Translations under genes and position numbers: made by a program | Source: Sphingomonadales bacterium | GTDB lineage: Bacteria; Bacteroidota; Bacteroidia; Chitinophagales; Chitinophagaceae | Assembly: GCA_016872195.1 (NCBI GenBank) | Contig: VHAT01000013.1 | Span: 1-60,310, forward strand | Direction: 5' to 3' | Length of the DNA stretch: 60,310 nt | In this document: positions 34,425 to 43,517 of the stretch, in pieces | Layout of the letters: each line of letters starts with the position of its first letter | How positions within the stretch are numbered: the stretch's first letter is position 1 | Notes under the pieces: model-generated | Seen by the model: the letters and a program-made list of their open reading frames with translations, nothing else | Told to the model about the DNA's origin: nothing | The model's database searches: none

Positions 34425-36956
34425 TTAAGCCTTGCTTGATGCAGAGATCTCTTGGCTAAGCGTAAAGAACAGCTTGGAGCTTTCTTCGTTTACATCAGCG
34501 ATCAAGACATCTCCAGCCTTTATTTGCATGTTCAGTATCTCTTCTGCCAGCGGATCTTCAAGATATTTCTGAATGGCCCGATGCAGTGGCCTGGCCCCGA
34601 ATTGGACATCATAGCCCTTGTCTGCCAAAAAGCTCTTGGCCTTTTCGGTCAATTCCAGACTAAAGCCGAGATTGGTCAGTCGCTTCATGACACCCTTCAT
34701 CAGGATATCGATAATGTGGAAGATATTTTCTTTGGAAAGGCTATTGAAGATGACCACATCGTCGATACGATTCAAGAATTCGGGAGAAAAGGTCTTTTTC
34801 AAGGCCTTTTCAATGACCGCCTTGTTGGCCTCTTCTTCGTTCTCGAGCTTGGACGTTGTAGTAAACCCTACCCCGGTGCCAAAATCCTTAAGCTGACGAA
34901 CACCAATATTGGAGGTCATGATAATCAGCGTGTTCTTGAAATCTACCTTGCGGCCGAGTCCATCGGTCAGTTGACCATCATCCAGCACCTGTAACAAAAT
35001 ATTGTAGATATCGGGGTGTGCCTTTTCGATCTCGTCGAGCAAGATCACACTATAGGGCTTACGCCGTACTCGTTCTGTAAGCTGACCTCCCTCTTCGTAT
35101 CCGACATAACCTGGAGGGGCTCCGATCAAACGACTTACAGTGAACTTTTCCATGTATTCACTCATATCGATACGAATGAGCGATTCTTCGGAGTCGAACA
35201 TATGACGGGCCAATGAGCGCGCCAATTCGGTCTTACCGACTCCGGTGGGTCCCAGAAAGATGAAGGTTCCGATCGGCTTGCGAGGATCTTTGAGCCCTAC
35301 GCGATTACGCTGGATGGCCTTTACCACTTTTTGTATGGCCTCATCTTGCCCAATGACCATGCCCCGCATATCGTCTGCCATGCGACGTAACTTCTCTGTC
35401 TCGGCCTGCACCATACGCTTTACAGGTATGCCGGTCATCATACTGATTACCTCGGCAATATCCTCTTCCCCAATGGGAAAACGCTTATGCTTACTCTCTT
35501 CTTCCCAATCGACTTTGGCCCGCTCTAACTCTTCTTGCAGTCTTTTTTCGGTATCACGCAAGGAGGCGGCTTCTTCGAACTTTTGACTCTTGACCACTTT
35601 ATTCTTCTCGTTCTTTACCTCTTCGATCTTTGTTTCGAGTTCCGTGATACTTTGAGGTACATTGATATTTTTCAGATGCACGCGGGCACCTACCTCATCC
35701 ATTACATCGATGGCCTTATCTGGAAGAAGTCGGTCGGTCACATAACGATCCGAAAGTTTTACACAAGCATCAATGGCTTCCTGATCATAGCTCACATTGT
35801 GGTAATCTTCGTACTTACTTTTGATATTATTCAATATCTGGATCGTATCCTCTACACTGGGAGGATCGATCACGACCTTTTGAAAGCGTCGGTCGAGGGC
35901 ACCATCTTTTTCGATGTGCATACGATATTCGTCGAGCGTGGAAGCCCCGATGCACTGAAGCTCTCCGCGAGCCAGCGCCGGCTTGAATATATTGCTCGCA
36001 TCGAGCGAACCACTGGCCCCACCGGCCCCTACGATCGTGTGTAACTCATCGATGAACAAGATCACGTCGCGGTTCTTTTCCAGCTCGTTCATGATCGCCT
36101 TCATGCGTTCTTCGAACTGACCGCGATACTTGGTTCCGGCCACCAGGGCAGCCAGATCGAGTGAAATAACGCGCTTATCGAAAAGCACTCTTGAAACTTT
36201 TCGCTGTATGATACGCAGGGCCAATCCCTCAACGATCGCCGTCTTACCTACCCCTGGCTCACCAATCAGAATGGGATTATTCTTTTTGCGACGAGAAAGG
36301 ATCTGTGACACTCGTTCGATCTCTTTTTCGCGACCTACAATGGGGTCGAGCGAACCCATTTCGGCCATTCGAGTAATATCTCGTCCGAAATTATCGAGTA
36401 CCGGCGTCTTACTTTTTGCAGCAGACCCCGACTTGCCCGCCGGCTTGGCGGAACCAAATTTTTTCTCTTCCTCAAAATCTTCCTCATTTTCTTCCGGAAA
36501 CTCGGCACGCGTTTCATTCGACTTGACAATGCCTAATTCTTGACGGAAAATATCATAATCGACATCAAACTGACCCAATATCTGAGTAGCGATATTCTCT
36601 TTGTTCTTTAGGATCGAAAGCATCAGATGCTCTGTCTCTACGGTGGCGCTTTTGAGGGCCTTCGCTTCGAGCACCGTAACCCGAATGACCTTTTCGGCTT
36701 GCTTGGTTAAAGGCAGGGAATTGATGTTGGCAACATTTTTACCTGTTTTATCCTTTACGGCCAGCTCAATCTCCTTTCGCAATTCGTACACGTCTACATT
36801 AAAACTCTTAAGGATGCGCAGCGCAGTGTTATCCCCCTCTCTGATAAGCCCTAACAACAGATGCTCGGTACCGATAAAATCATTGCCCAAGCGCAAGGCT
36901 TCCTCGCGACTGAACGATATGATCTCTTTTACCTGCGCAGAAAAATTATTATCCAT
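34425..36956 (-). CDS. clpC: ATP-dependent Clp protease ATP-binding subunit ClpC
   Basis: Hsp100 unfoldase that feeds proteins to ClpP. The 843 residues have the N-terminal double Clp repeat (about 1-145, with [13 protein letters not shown]), two AAA+ modules with Walker A motifs GEPGVGKT (near residue 232) and GPTGVGKTE (near 569), and a UVR-like coiled middle segment ([19 protein letters not shown]), which marks ClpC rather than ClpA or ClpB. No ClpP gene is nearby. Confidence 0.95.
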   Translation of the reverse strand: MDNNFSAQVKEIISFSREEALRLGNDFIGTEHLLLGLIREGDNTALRILKSFNVDVYELRKEIELAVKDKTGKNVANINSLPLTKQAEKVIRVTVLEAKALKSATVETEHLMLSILKNKENIATQILGQFDVDYDIFRQELGIVKSNETRAEFPEENEEDFEEEKKFGSAKPAGKSGSAAKSKTPVLDNFGRDITRMAEMGSLDPIVGREKEIERVSQILSRRKKNNPILIGEPGVGKTAIVEGLALRIIQRKVSRVLFDKRVISLDLAALVAGTKYRGQFEERMKAIMNELEKNRDVILFIDELHTIVGAGGASGSLDASNIFKPALARGELQCIGASTLDEYRMHIEKDGALDRRFQKVVIDPPSVEDTIQILNNIKSKYEDYHNVSYDQEAIDACVKLSDRYVTDRLLPDKAIDVMDEVGARVHLKNINVPQSITELETKIEEVKNEKNKVVKSQKFEEAASLRDTEKRLQEELERAKVDWEEESKHKRFPIGEEDIAEVISMMTGIPVKRMVQAETEKLRRMADDMRGMVIGQDEAIQKVVKAIQRNRVGLKDPRKPIGTFIFLGPTGVGKTELARSLARHMFDSEESLIRIDMSEYMEKFTVSRLIGAPPGYVGYEEGGQLTERVRRKPYSVILLDEIEKAHPDIYNILLQVLDDGQLTDGLGRKVDFKNTLIIMTSNIGVRQLKDFGTGVGFTTTSKLENEEEANKAVIEKALKKTFSPEFLNRIDDVVIFNSLSKENIFHIIDILMKGVMKRLTNLGFSLELTEKAKSFLADKGYDVQFGARPLHRAIQKYLEDPLAEEILNMQIKAGDVLIADVNEESSKLFFTLSQEISASSKA

Positions 36957-37060
36957 TTTACAGATTATTACTGTTCTTACAATATTAACAAATAAATTTG
37001 GGAAGGGTTCCCGACGGGTTATAAACCCTTGTTAATAAAAATCGGACCACTCACCTCCCC

Positions 37061-37465
37061 ATGGAAATCAAAATTGATACCAAAGAGCGGTTTTACGTGG
37101 TTAGTGTGGCAACTCCCTGCCTTACTGCTACATTGTCAGAAGAGTTAAGCCAAAAACTGACTCCTTTCCTGAAAACAGATGTTAAATCGTCTGACCCCTC
37201 AGGCAATGTAGTGCTAAAAATGACCGCCGTGCTCTCACTTGATCAGGATGGAGCGAAAAAGCTGATGGAACTTCAACAAGAATTCTATGAACATAACCGG
37301 TCCTTTGTCATCTGTGAGATGCAAAAAAACGTTGTGGACACGCTGGAGCAAGAGGAATTACTTGAAGTGATGAACGTAACCCCCACCGAGAGCGAAGCCT
37401 GGGATATCGTACAAATGGAAGAGATCGAAAGAGAATTACTCGATAATGAATTTTCAGATTCCTGA
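37061..37465 (+). CDS. STAS-domain-like protein
   Basis: A 134-residue acidic protein with weak resemblance to STAS domains (anti-sigma factor antagonists): a starting beta strand (KIDTKERFYVVSVATP), a long helical stretch, and an FVICEMQKNVVDTLEQEELLEVMNVTPTESEA-like end resembling the STAS C-terminal helix. A phosphorylatable Ser or Thr site in the usual position is not clear. The stop is three bases before the rnz ATG, so the two are co-translated. No sigma or anti-sigma gene is nearby. Confidence 0.6.
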   Translation: MEIKIDTKERFYVVSVATPCLTATLSEELSQKLTPFLKTDVKSSDPSGNVVLKMTAVLSLDQDGAKKLMELQQEFYEHNRSFVICEMQKNVVDTLEQEELLEVMNVTPTESEAWDIVQMEEIERELLDNEFSDS

Positions 37466-37467
37466 TC

Positions 37468-38259
37468 ATGTTCTCTGTAACCATATTAGGCAATAATTCG
37501 GCCGTACCGGCCTATGAAAGACTTCCCACCAGTCAACTGGTGAACATGGATGGGCAAAAGTTCTTGGTTGATTGCGGAGAGGGCACTCAACTCCAGCTGA
37601 TGCGCTATAAAGTAAAATACAGCAGGATCTCTCACATCTTTATATCCCATTTACATGGTGACCATTACTTTGGGTTGATCGGGTTGATCAATAGCTTTGG
37701 TTTACTCAACCGCCAACAAGATCTCTATGTCTTCGGACCGCCCCCACTAAAAAACATCATTGAGCTGCAATTGCAGGTCGCTTCGACTCGACTTCCCTTT
37801 GCGCTACATCTAAAAGAGATCGCTAAACCAGGCGTTTTGATGGAGAGTGACGATATTGAGGTTAGTTGCTTTGCTACCGATCATCGTATTACCTGCTATG
37901 GCTATAGTTTTTGCGAAAAAAGAGTAACCCGAAAAAGAGAGGAGGCCGGAGGACAGCCCCGTCGATATGCGTTTTGCGCCGACACCCGGTACAGCGAGAA
38001 ACTGGCCGAGCAAGTAAAAAGATATGATCTGATCTATCACGAGGCTACTTACCTCGATGACCAGCGAGAGAAAGCTGAGTTACGTTATCATTCCACCGCT
38101 CGACAAGCCGCTCTATTGGCAAAAAAGGCAGAGGTAAAAAGATTATTACTGGGGCATTTCAGCAGCCAGTATGAGCACTTAGATCAGTTCGAACAAGAAG
38201 CGAGAGCGGAATTCCCCAACACAGATTTGGCCAAACAGGGGGTCAGTTATATGCTTTAA
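37468..38259 (+). CDS. rnz: Ribonuclease Z
   Basis: Endonuclease that trims the 3' end of tRNA precursors. The 263 residues show the beta-lactamase-fold motifs SHLHGDHYFGL (zinc-binding HxHxDH), YAFCADTRYSE and YHEATYLDD. It is about 40 residues shorter than the usual form and the substrate-binding arm is reduced. It follows the STAS-like gene by two bases. Confidence 0.9.
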   Translation: MFSVTILGNNSAVPAYERLPTSQLVNMDGQKFLVDCGEGTQLQLMRYKVKYSRISHIFISHLHGDHYFGLIGLINSFGLLNRQQDLYVFGPPPLKNIIELQLQVASTRLPFALHLKEIAKPGVLMESDDIEVSCFATDHRITCYGYSFCEKRVTRKREEAGGQPRRYAFCADTRYSEKLAEQVKRYDLIYHEATYLDDQREKAELRYHSTARQAALLAKKAEVKRLLLGHFSSQYEHLDQFEQEARAEFPNTDLAKQGVSYML

Positions 38260-38282
38260 AATAGATTTGCTCAACAGACCGA

Positions 38283-39254
38283 TCAGGCCTCTTCCCAAAA
38301 TCCCATTTTTCCAAATTTTGCAATGCGATCGCTCACTCTTTTTTCGGCAGGGATATCTTGAATAGAAGCGAGTGTCGTTAATAAATGTTCCTTGAGGATA
38401 CGAGCCGCCTCAGTGTAATCCCAATGGGCCCCTCCAGGAGGCTCGGGGATAATTCCGTCAATGAGTCCAAAGCCCAGCATCTTGTCGGGCGTAAGACGAA
38501 GTTGCTCGGCCGCCACCTCTTTTTTATCCCAGCTGCGCCATAAGATCGAGGAGCAACTCTCCGGACTGATCACCGTGTACCAGGTATTTTCCATCATAAA
38601 TACACGGTCACCCACGCCAATACCAAGTGCCCCACCGCTGGCCCCCTCGCCTATGATAACACAGATCACGGGCACTTTTAACCGGATCATTTCGTAGATA
38701 TTTCGGGCAATGGCCTCTCCTTGCCCCCTCTCCTCGGCTTCGAGACCCGGGTAAGCGCCGGGTGTATCGATCAGTGTGATAACGGGTTTGTTAAACTTCT
38801 CGGCAAGCCGCATCAGCCGAAGTGCTTTTCTATATCCCTCGGGATTAGCCATCCCGAAATTGCGTAGTTGTCTGGTCTTGGTATTTATGCCTTTTTGCTG
38901 ACCGATCATCATTACGGTCTGTCCTCCCAAGGTCGCAAATCCACCTACCATGGCCTTATCGTCTTTAACGGTACGATCGCCAAAAAGCTCTACAAAATTC
39001 TCGGTCATCTTTTGGATGTACTTGAGCGTATAGGGTCGGTCTGGATGACGGCTAAGTTGCACCCGTTGCCAGCTGGTAAGCTGACCGGTTAGTTCTTTTC
39101 TCTTTTGAAGCACCTGCCCCCTTAGATCTTCGATGACTTTTTTATAGTCAACTTTACCCTTGGCTGCTTTTTGCTCCAGATCGGCTATCTCTTCGAGCAG
39201 CTCTTTGATAGGCTTTTCAAAATCGATGAACTGACGGTTTTTGTCTTGCGGCAT
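38283..39254 (-). CDS. accA: Acetyl-CoA carboxylase carboxyltransferase, alpha subunit
   Basis: With AccD transfers the carboxyl group from biotin to acetyl-CoA. The 323 residues have the AccA hallmarks: [11 protein letters not shown] at the start, [47 protein letters not shown]. Free AccA plus separate AccB/AccC at 26308-28148 gives the four-subunit type; accD is not in the window. Confidence 0.95.
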   Translation of the reverse strand: MPQDKNRQFIDFEKPIKELLEEIADLEQKAAKGKVDYKKVIEDLRGQVLQKRKELTGQLTSWQRVQLSRHPDRPYTLKYIQKMTENFVELFGDRTVKDDKAMVGGFATLGGQTVMMIGQQKGINTKTRQLRNFGMANPEGYRKALRLMRLAEKFNKPVITLIDTPGAYPGLEAEERGQGEAIARNIYEMIRLKVPVICVIIGEGASGGALGIGVGDRVFMMENTWYTVISPESCSSILWRSWDKKEVAAEQLRLTPDKMLGFGLIDGIIPEPPGGAHWDYTEAARILKEHLLTTLASIQDIPAEKRVSDRIAKFGKMGFWEEA

Positions 39255-39346
39255 AGTGAACAGTAAGAGGGCTAAATTAAGAATATTATGGAATATCTAA
39301 TTGGCTCATTGTCCGCCCAATAAACCAAGGGGCTCTATTAAAAAAT

Positions 39347-39378
39347 TTTGGAAGAACAAGGGGGCGGACTTATCTTTG
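39347..39378 (+). promoter_or_regulatory. Promoter of tRNA-Asp
   Basis: TTTG (39347-39350), 20 nt, TATCTTTG (39371-39378): a full match to the Bacteroidota promoter; the mature tRNA begins 22 nt after the -7 element. Confidence 0.8.
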
Positions 39379-39400
39379 CCGTCCCGTAAAAACGGGCAAC

Positions 39401-39474
39401 GGATCGGTAGTTCAGTTGGTTAGAATGCCGCCCTGTCACGGCGGAGGTCGCGGGTTCGAGTCCCGTCCGGTCCG
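39401..39474 (+). tRNA. tRNA-Asp (anticodon GTC)
   Basis: Full cloverleaf: acceptor GGATCGG with CCGGTCC, D arm with AGTTCAGTTGGTTAGAAT, anticodon stem CCGCC/GGCGG with loop CTGTCAC, and T arm CGCGG-GTTCGAGT-CCCG. Discriminator G. CCA is not encoded. It marks the left edge of an A+T-rich accessory stretch, but its 3' end is not repeated downstream. Confidence 0.97.
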
Positions 39475-39496
39475 CAAGGTTACCCCAAGGGTCTTC

Positions 39497-39537
39497 AATA
39501 GGCCTTGATTCACAAGAATCAAGGCCTATTTTGTTTC
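39497..39537 (+). terminator. Terminator after tRNA-Asp
   Basis: A perfect 15-bp stem (39497-39511 with 39516-39530), ACAA loop, then a T-rich tail. It is the strongest hairpin in the window. Confidence 0.9.
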
Positions 39538-39649
39538 AGTAAGGTTAAGTTTACTTCGCTGTTTTTCGCTAAAAATACTTCGTAATTCTACTGAAAGATT
39601 TCATACCTTACCCTTAACTGCAAACCACCCTACTTAAATCCACGCGACT

Positions 39650-40393
39650 ATGAAAAGACAGCTTTTCTCCATCGGGTTATTTCTTTTTTGCACCCAACTA
39701 TTTGCCCAAGTGGGTATTGGCACGGCTAGTCCCAACGCAAATGCACTGTTAGACCTAGTAAGTACAAGTAAGGGCGTCTTGTTGCCAAGACTTACGGATG
39801 CTCAACGTAATGCCATAGCTTCTCCATCAGAGGGGCTACTAATTTATAATACAACGGCTGGAAAAGCGCAAGTTTATGGCAAAGCTTCAAAAGCAGAGCG
39901 AATAAACATTTCTTATTTCTCTGGGGCTACACTTACAGGGGAGGATTTAGCATGGCAAGCTTTTACTCCAACCGTTAGTGGATACTTATCGAAAATCACA
40001 TTGAATCAAGCAAACCCTAGACAAGACCCTTCTTTAGATTCGTATGAGGTTGAATTAAGGGTTTATTCAGGAGTAACAGGAAATAATGGCGCATCCTTAT
40101 CGGGGGGTACTGTCATTGCCTATTCTAGCATCGTTATTCCAGCTGCAGCAAGTCCGGCACCGTGGTTAAGCGTTGATTACATTTTTGATCATCCACCTTA
40201 CGTATCTTCAAATACTCAATATCATTTTCAAACTACAAGTGTTTCTACCGGAGGCTACTTTTCGGGTATAAAATTTTATTCTTCGGATGTGTATCCAAAT
40301 AATAATTCATGGGTAGGTGGGGTGAATCAGGATTTAAACTTTAAAGTCCACATCAAACCTGTTGGGCCGGCTACCTGGATCTCCTTAAACTAA
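39650..40393 (+). CDS. Exported protein with Bacteroidota VGIGT-type N-terminal region
   Basis: Not a named enzyme. The 247 residues have a signal peptide (KRQLFSIGLFLFCTQLFA), then the stereotyped stretch VGIGTASPNANALLDLVS, KGVLLPRLT and GLLIYNT, seen at the start of many secreted Bacteroidota proteins. Residues about 90-235 look like a beta-sandwich (repeating Ser/Thr/Tyr-rich strands, DYIFDHPPYVSSNTQYHF). There is no C-terminal type IX sorting domain. A surface-exposed role is likely. Confidence 0.75.
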   Translation: MKRQLFSIGLFLFCTQLFAQVGIGTASPNANALLDLVSTSKGVLLPRLTDAQRNAIASPSEGLLIYNTTAGKAQVYGKASKAERINISYFSGATLTGEDLAWQAFTPTVSGYLSKITLNQANPRQDPSLDSYEVELRVYSGVTGNNGASLSGGTVIAYSSIVIPAAASPAPWLSVDYIFDHPPYVSSNTQYHFQTTSVSTGGYFSGIKFYSSDVYPNNNSWVGGVNQDLNFKVHIKPVGPATWISLN

Positions 40394-40460
40394 TCACGCG
40401 TTTTAGATCTTAACCAGAGCGAAAGATGGCTTACTTCGTTCCATAAAAGCATATGTACCG

Positions 40461-41021
40461 TTGAAAAAGAAAAAAATACTTTTAATCACCTTAGTTTTCA
40501 TCCCAGCACTTCTTATTCTTGGGCTTTTAGGGATACTAGCTAAAGATAAATTGACACCAACCAACTACTTTGACATCGCCGCCCAAAGACAAAAGGAATA
40601 TAACCCCAAAAGAAAAGATCTGGTGATTGTCGTAGACTATCGAAAGAGTATTCTATCAGAGCGACTCTATATATTGGATATGATTAATAAAAAAGTTGTT
40701 TTATCATCAAAAGTATCCCATGCCTGGAACTCAGGAGTGTTATACGCCAATGACTATAGCAATACCCATGGATCGGAAAAAACATCAAAAGGAAATTTTA
40801 TCACATTGGGAACCTACCAGGGGGGATATGGATACTCAATGAAAATAGAAGGAAAAGATCCAGGAATAAACAACAATGCCAAGGATCGACTCGTCGTATT
40901 CCACTCCGATAAAAAAATGAAAACCTGGTGGTCTAAAGGCTGCTTTGCGACACCAGAGAAAATAAATAAGAAAATAATTGATATGACTAAAAACGGTGTA
41001 TTAGTTTGTGTAATTGATTAG
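40461..41021 (+). CDS. L,D-transpeptidase-like (YkuD_2) protein, copy 1
   Basis: A 186-residue protein of the murein L,D-transpeptidase catalytic domain family. It begins with a TTG codon; no in-frame ATG lies upstream. A signal anchor (ILLITLVFIPALLILGLLGIL) is followed by a domain with HAWNSGVLYAND, VVFHSDKK (His near 148) and SKGCFATPE (Cys near 161), the likely catalytic residues. It shares ERLYxxDxxxKKVxLSS with copy 2 at 43518. It probably acts on peptidoglycan in the periplasm. Confidence 0.82.
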   Translation: MKKKKILLITLVFIPALLILGLLGILAKDKLTPTNYFDIAAQRQKEYNPKRKDLVIVVDYRKSILSERLYILDMINKKVVLSSKVSHAWNSGVLYANDYSNTHGSEKTSKGNFITLGTYQGGYGYSMKIEGKDPGINNNAKDRLVVFHSDKKMKTWWSKGCFATPEKINKKIIDMTKNGVLVCVID

Positions 41022-41132
41022 ATATTCAACCTTTTACTTAAATATTGACCAAAAAACAGGAACAAGAATGACCCCAGCCAAAAAAGAAAATGAACCTAAC
41101 CAATTGATTTTCTATTTTTTAGATGCGAGGTC

Positions 41133-41167
41133 TGGAGCCTATCTCTAGAAAATAGGGGTCTTTTTTA
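41133..41167 (+). terminator. Probable terminator after the first transpeptidase gene
   Basis: An imperfect hairpin (CCTAT/ATAGG core with outer pairs) followed by six T. It lies about 110 nt after the transpeptidase stop and before the lipoprotein gene. Confidence 0.45.
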
Positions 41168-41237
41168 CTTCCTCAGGCATTCTTTGGAAAAATTTAGTAA
41201 AAATACGGTATTTTCAATTCCACAAAAATCACAAGCC

Positions 41238-41618
41238 ATGAGTAGCCAACTTAGCATTTTTCGCTTTTGCACACTGTTCCTTTTTTCTGCCCTTCTAATA
41301 AGCTGCGAAACCAGTAAAAAAGGGAAGTGGACAGACGCTGACAAACAAAAAGCTAGAACAGAAATTGAAAAAGGTTTCTCGGAACTAAGTGAAGAAGATA
41401 AGGCTCTCTTTGCCTCAACTGAGTTACGGAATAAAATTATTAATTGCGCCATTTCAAAATTTGAACAAAACTACTCGTCCTTTTCTGCTGCCGATAGAGA
41501 CGAACAGGGTGTCGACAGAATTGTAGAAGAATGTCTTCTCGAATTAATGGGGGAATTTGCTCCAGATGAAGAAGAGATTGAAACGCCCGATGAAGAGGAA
41601 ACCGAAGATCAATACTAA
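41238..41618 (+). CDS. Small lipoprotein, copy A
   Basis: Not recognised. The 126-residue product has a lipoprotein signal ending ALLISC (Cys near residue 23), then CETSKKGKWTDADKQKA, a charged helical domain, and an acidic tail (EIETPDEEETEDQY). The ATG at 41238 puts the signal at the correct place. Copy B at 43036 is a clear paralogue: it shares LLISCETSKKGKWT and the KARxEIEKG and YSSFxxAD segments. The conserved charged motif just after the Cys may set how the lipoprotein is sorted; this is inference. Confidence 0.72.
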   Translation: MSSQLSIFRFCTLFLFSALLISCETSKKGKWTDADKQKARTEIEKGFSELSEEDKALFASTELRNKIINCAISKFEQNYSSFSAADRDEQGVDRIVEECLLELMGEFAPDEEEIETPDEEETEDQY

Positions 41619-41765
41619 GATGCTGACTAAAACCTTCACATTATGTAGGTAACTACCTAACCTAGCCTACATTAAAACCCATACCCTATAATAATTAACA
41701 ACAAGAGGCTTTTTCTTTAAAAAGGGCATTTATTTTGACCTTCTGTCTTGCAATTTCCATTCCTC

Positions 41766-42083
41766 TCAATCATGGTCAGCATTAGAAAACCATAAAATTC
41801 CACCCACAATTACACCAGCAATTTTGGCAACCGTAGGAAGATTCTTTAACCATAGACCTAAATCAAGCATCAGCATTTTAGCGTTGTATATAAGAACTGA
41901 TGCGTCAGAATCATCGCCTCGGTGCTCGATTTCAGTTTCTACTACCCACTTAACGAGTGATTCAGTGCTAATGAAAAATGAAACAGCGCATAAAGCACAT
42001 ACAACGACGCCAATCCACATTGTAAAATAAGAGGACGCCTGCTTAAAGACATCCTCAGTTTTTTCCTCCGGGCTCCTGTTCAT
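41766..42083 (-). CDS. Hypothetical membrane protein
   Basis: Not recognised. The 105-residue product has a charged start (MNRSPEEKTEDVFKQ), one membrane segment (MWIGVVVCALCAVSFFI), a polar middle, and a second (VAKIAGVIVGGILWF) at the end. The ATG at 42083 is chosen because a -7 promoter element lies just upstream of it; an earlier in-frame ATG (42137) lies upstream of that element. It is the only minus-strand gene of the accessory stretch. Confidence 0.6.
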   Translation of the reverse strand: MNRSPEEKTEDVFKQASSYFTMWIGVVVCALCAVSFFISTESLVKWVVETEIEHRGDDSDASVLIYNAKMLMLDLGLWLKNLPTVAKIAGVIVGGILWFSNADHD

Positions 42084-42109
42084 ATAAAACTTTTTTAGCA
42101 GACCAGTGT

Positions 42110-42138
42110 CAAATATATGATTAAATTTTCCCAGCAAA
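42110..42138 (-). promoter_or_regulatory. Promoter of the 42083 membrane protein gene
   Basis: On the minus strand TTTG (42135-42138), 17 nt, TATATTTG (42110-42117). The spacing is slightly short. The -7 element is 26 nt before the ATG. Confidence 0.55.
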
Positions 42139-42175
42139 AAAACCTATTTCTTCCAATCAAACTAACTAAAACGAA

Positions 42176-42610
42176 ATGTCGTTCTTATGTCCTAATGAGC
42201 AACGCGCAAAAGTTGCTATAACCTTGATTTGGGTAGTACTAACTATAGAGATCGTTTCGCCTGGATCTAGTGCCTTGCAATTTAGACTACTGCAAGATAT
42301 CGCCAATGGCGGTGAAGTCGCAACGGAAACAGCAAACGAATCGAGCGAGCGTTTTTTAGGCCTTCTACCTCTTGTCACTTTTGCCATATCTGGCATAACA
42401 TTTATCCCAACGTTCATAAGGGCTAATTTCAATCTTCAAAACCTGGTCTCTTCTCAATCTCATAAGGCGGTATGAGCCGCTGGCAGCTTGTTCGTTCCCC
42501 TCTTGAATTTAGTCAAATCCAATAAGATTATGAAAGAGCAATATCAAGAGACTATTTCAACCCTATCTAGGAAGGGCATTCAAATTGATCGTAAAAAATT
42601 AGCTTTTTAA
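42176..42610 (+). pseudogene. DUF4328-like membrane protein, cut by an in-frame TGA
   Basis: A 145-codon reading frame broken by TGA at 42473-42475. The first 99 residues hold two membrane segments and match the N-terminal half of DUF4328 proteins (LQDIANGGEVATETANE, SGITFIPTFIRANFNLQ). After the TGA the same frame continues with AAGSLFVPLLNLVKSNKIM, matching the family's WAAGSWFVP...LNLxRPYQIM region; the TGA sits where the family has Trp. The frame then ends at 42610, before the later membrane segments of the family. It looks like a decaying gene. Confidence 0.65.
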
Positions 42611-42636
42611 TTTTTTTTACCTTTAACTTTAATAAC

Positions 42637-42942
42637 ATGAGCACTGAAAATCAACAAGGCGGAAAAAACACTTATTTATCCACCATTACCACCATCATCC
42701 TTTGCATTAATGTCTTTTTTTTATTTAGGTATCTCGAATTTCAAAAAGAACTAAAAAAAATCAAAGAGGAATTTGGCATTTCTGCCGAAACAGATTCCGG
42801 GGATTCGTTCGATTGGAAAGACATGCCAGCAACCTCTATTCCATACGAGGATGCCGCTCCTGTAGTTGCTGATACAGCTGCCCCAGCAATTGACTACCCA
42901 GACTACACAAGTCCTTCAGAGATAGACAGTATTGGCTACTAA
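42637..42942 (+). CDS. Small single-pass membrane protein
   Basis: Not recognised. The 101 residues have one membrane segment (TITTIILCINVFFLF, about residues 16-31), a short coiled-coil (LEFQKELKKIKEEF), and an acidic, Ser/Asp/Pro-rich tail (TDSGDSFDWKD, then PAIDYPDYTSP). It starts 26 nt after the broken DUF4328-like gene. Partners are unknown; the tail suggests an exposed, disordered region. Confidence 0.6.
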   Translation: MSTENQQGGKNTYLSTITTIILCINVFFLFRYLEFQKELKKIKEEFGISAETDSGDSFDWKDMPATSIPYEDAAPVVADTAAPAIDYPDYTSPSEIDSIGY

Positions 42943-43035
42943 GCTGAAAATTTCATACATTCACTATTAGTAAAACTCCAACTCTTTATCATTCAATAAA
43001 ACATCTATAATTCTTAAACCAAACCCCCAAACACC

Positions 43036-43433
43036 ATGAAACTCAAAACCATCTTGCTACAAGGAACAGCCCTGTTTTTTGTGCTACACTCCTCATAAGC
43101 TGTGAAACCAGCAAAAAAGGAAAGTGGACCTCCTCGGAAAAAGAGAAAGCCCGTAAGGAAATAGAAAAAGGCCTTAAGGAAGCAGGATCATCCGAAACGA
43201 TTTTTATGAACGCCGATATCAAAAAACGTTTTCTCGACTTCTCAATTGAAAAGTTAGAAAAAAAATATTCCTCCTTTGCTGAGGCAGATAATGATGTGGA
43301 AGGATGCCAACAAATTGGAGCAGAATGCGCCCTCTCTGTAGTACCGAATTTGCTAGATGACGAAATGAATTCGGAAAATATGGATGAGGACCCCACCGCT
43401 GAATCAGAGGAGGAGGACCAAATCGACCAATAA
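43036..43433 (+). pseudogene. Small lipoprotein, copy B, frameshifted at a T6 run
   Basis: Paralogue of the 41238 lipoprotein. From the ATG at 43036 the frame reads a start of a signal peptide (MKLKTILLQGTALFF) and stops at TAA 43096. The other frame, from about 43080, gives CATLLISCETSKKGKWT and then the full domain up to 43433. One more T in the run of six at 43075-43080 would join them into 132 residues with a proper lipoprotein signal. It could be a mutation, slippage or a sequencing error. Confidence 0.7.
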
Positions 43434-43453
43434 CCAGAAAAGAATTTTTTAAC

Positions 43454-43472
43454 ATACCATTCGGTATTTATT
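43454..43472 (+). terminator. Weak terminator after lipoprotein copy B
   Basis: A 5-bp stem ATACC/GGTAT with loop ATTC, followed by TTATTT. Short, so only a weak call. Confidence 0.3.
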
Positions 43473-43493
43473 TAAAAGATTGACAGCACGTGT

Positions 43494-43517
43494 GTCGTTT
43501 GATGATCAAACAACGAC
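43494..43517. repeat. Inverted repeat ending at the start of the second transpeptidase gene
   Basis: GTCGTTTGAT, one base, then ATCAAACAACGAC: an inverted repeat with a 3-base bulge in the right arm. It ends right at the ATG (43518). In RNA it would fold just before the start codon; as DNA it could be an operator. Confidence 0.4.

Noticed and set aside
41068-41148. 26-codon reading frame after the first transpeptidase gene
   Set aside because: Too short, no membrane segment or similarity, and it overlaps the probable terminator.
42473-42475. TGA as selenocysteine or recoded Trp in the DUF4328-like gene
   Set aside because: TGA is an ordinary stop for other genes here (for example manA and the DUF4254 gene), and the aligned residue is Trp, not Cys; a nonsense change is simpler.
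43074-43083. Programmed -1 ribosomal frameshift in lipoprotein copy B
   Set aside because: The G-TTT-TTT context does not fit the usual X-XXY-YYZ heptamer and no stimulating structure was recognised; mutation or slippage is simpler.
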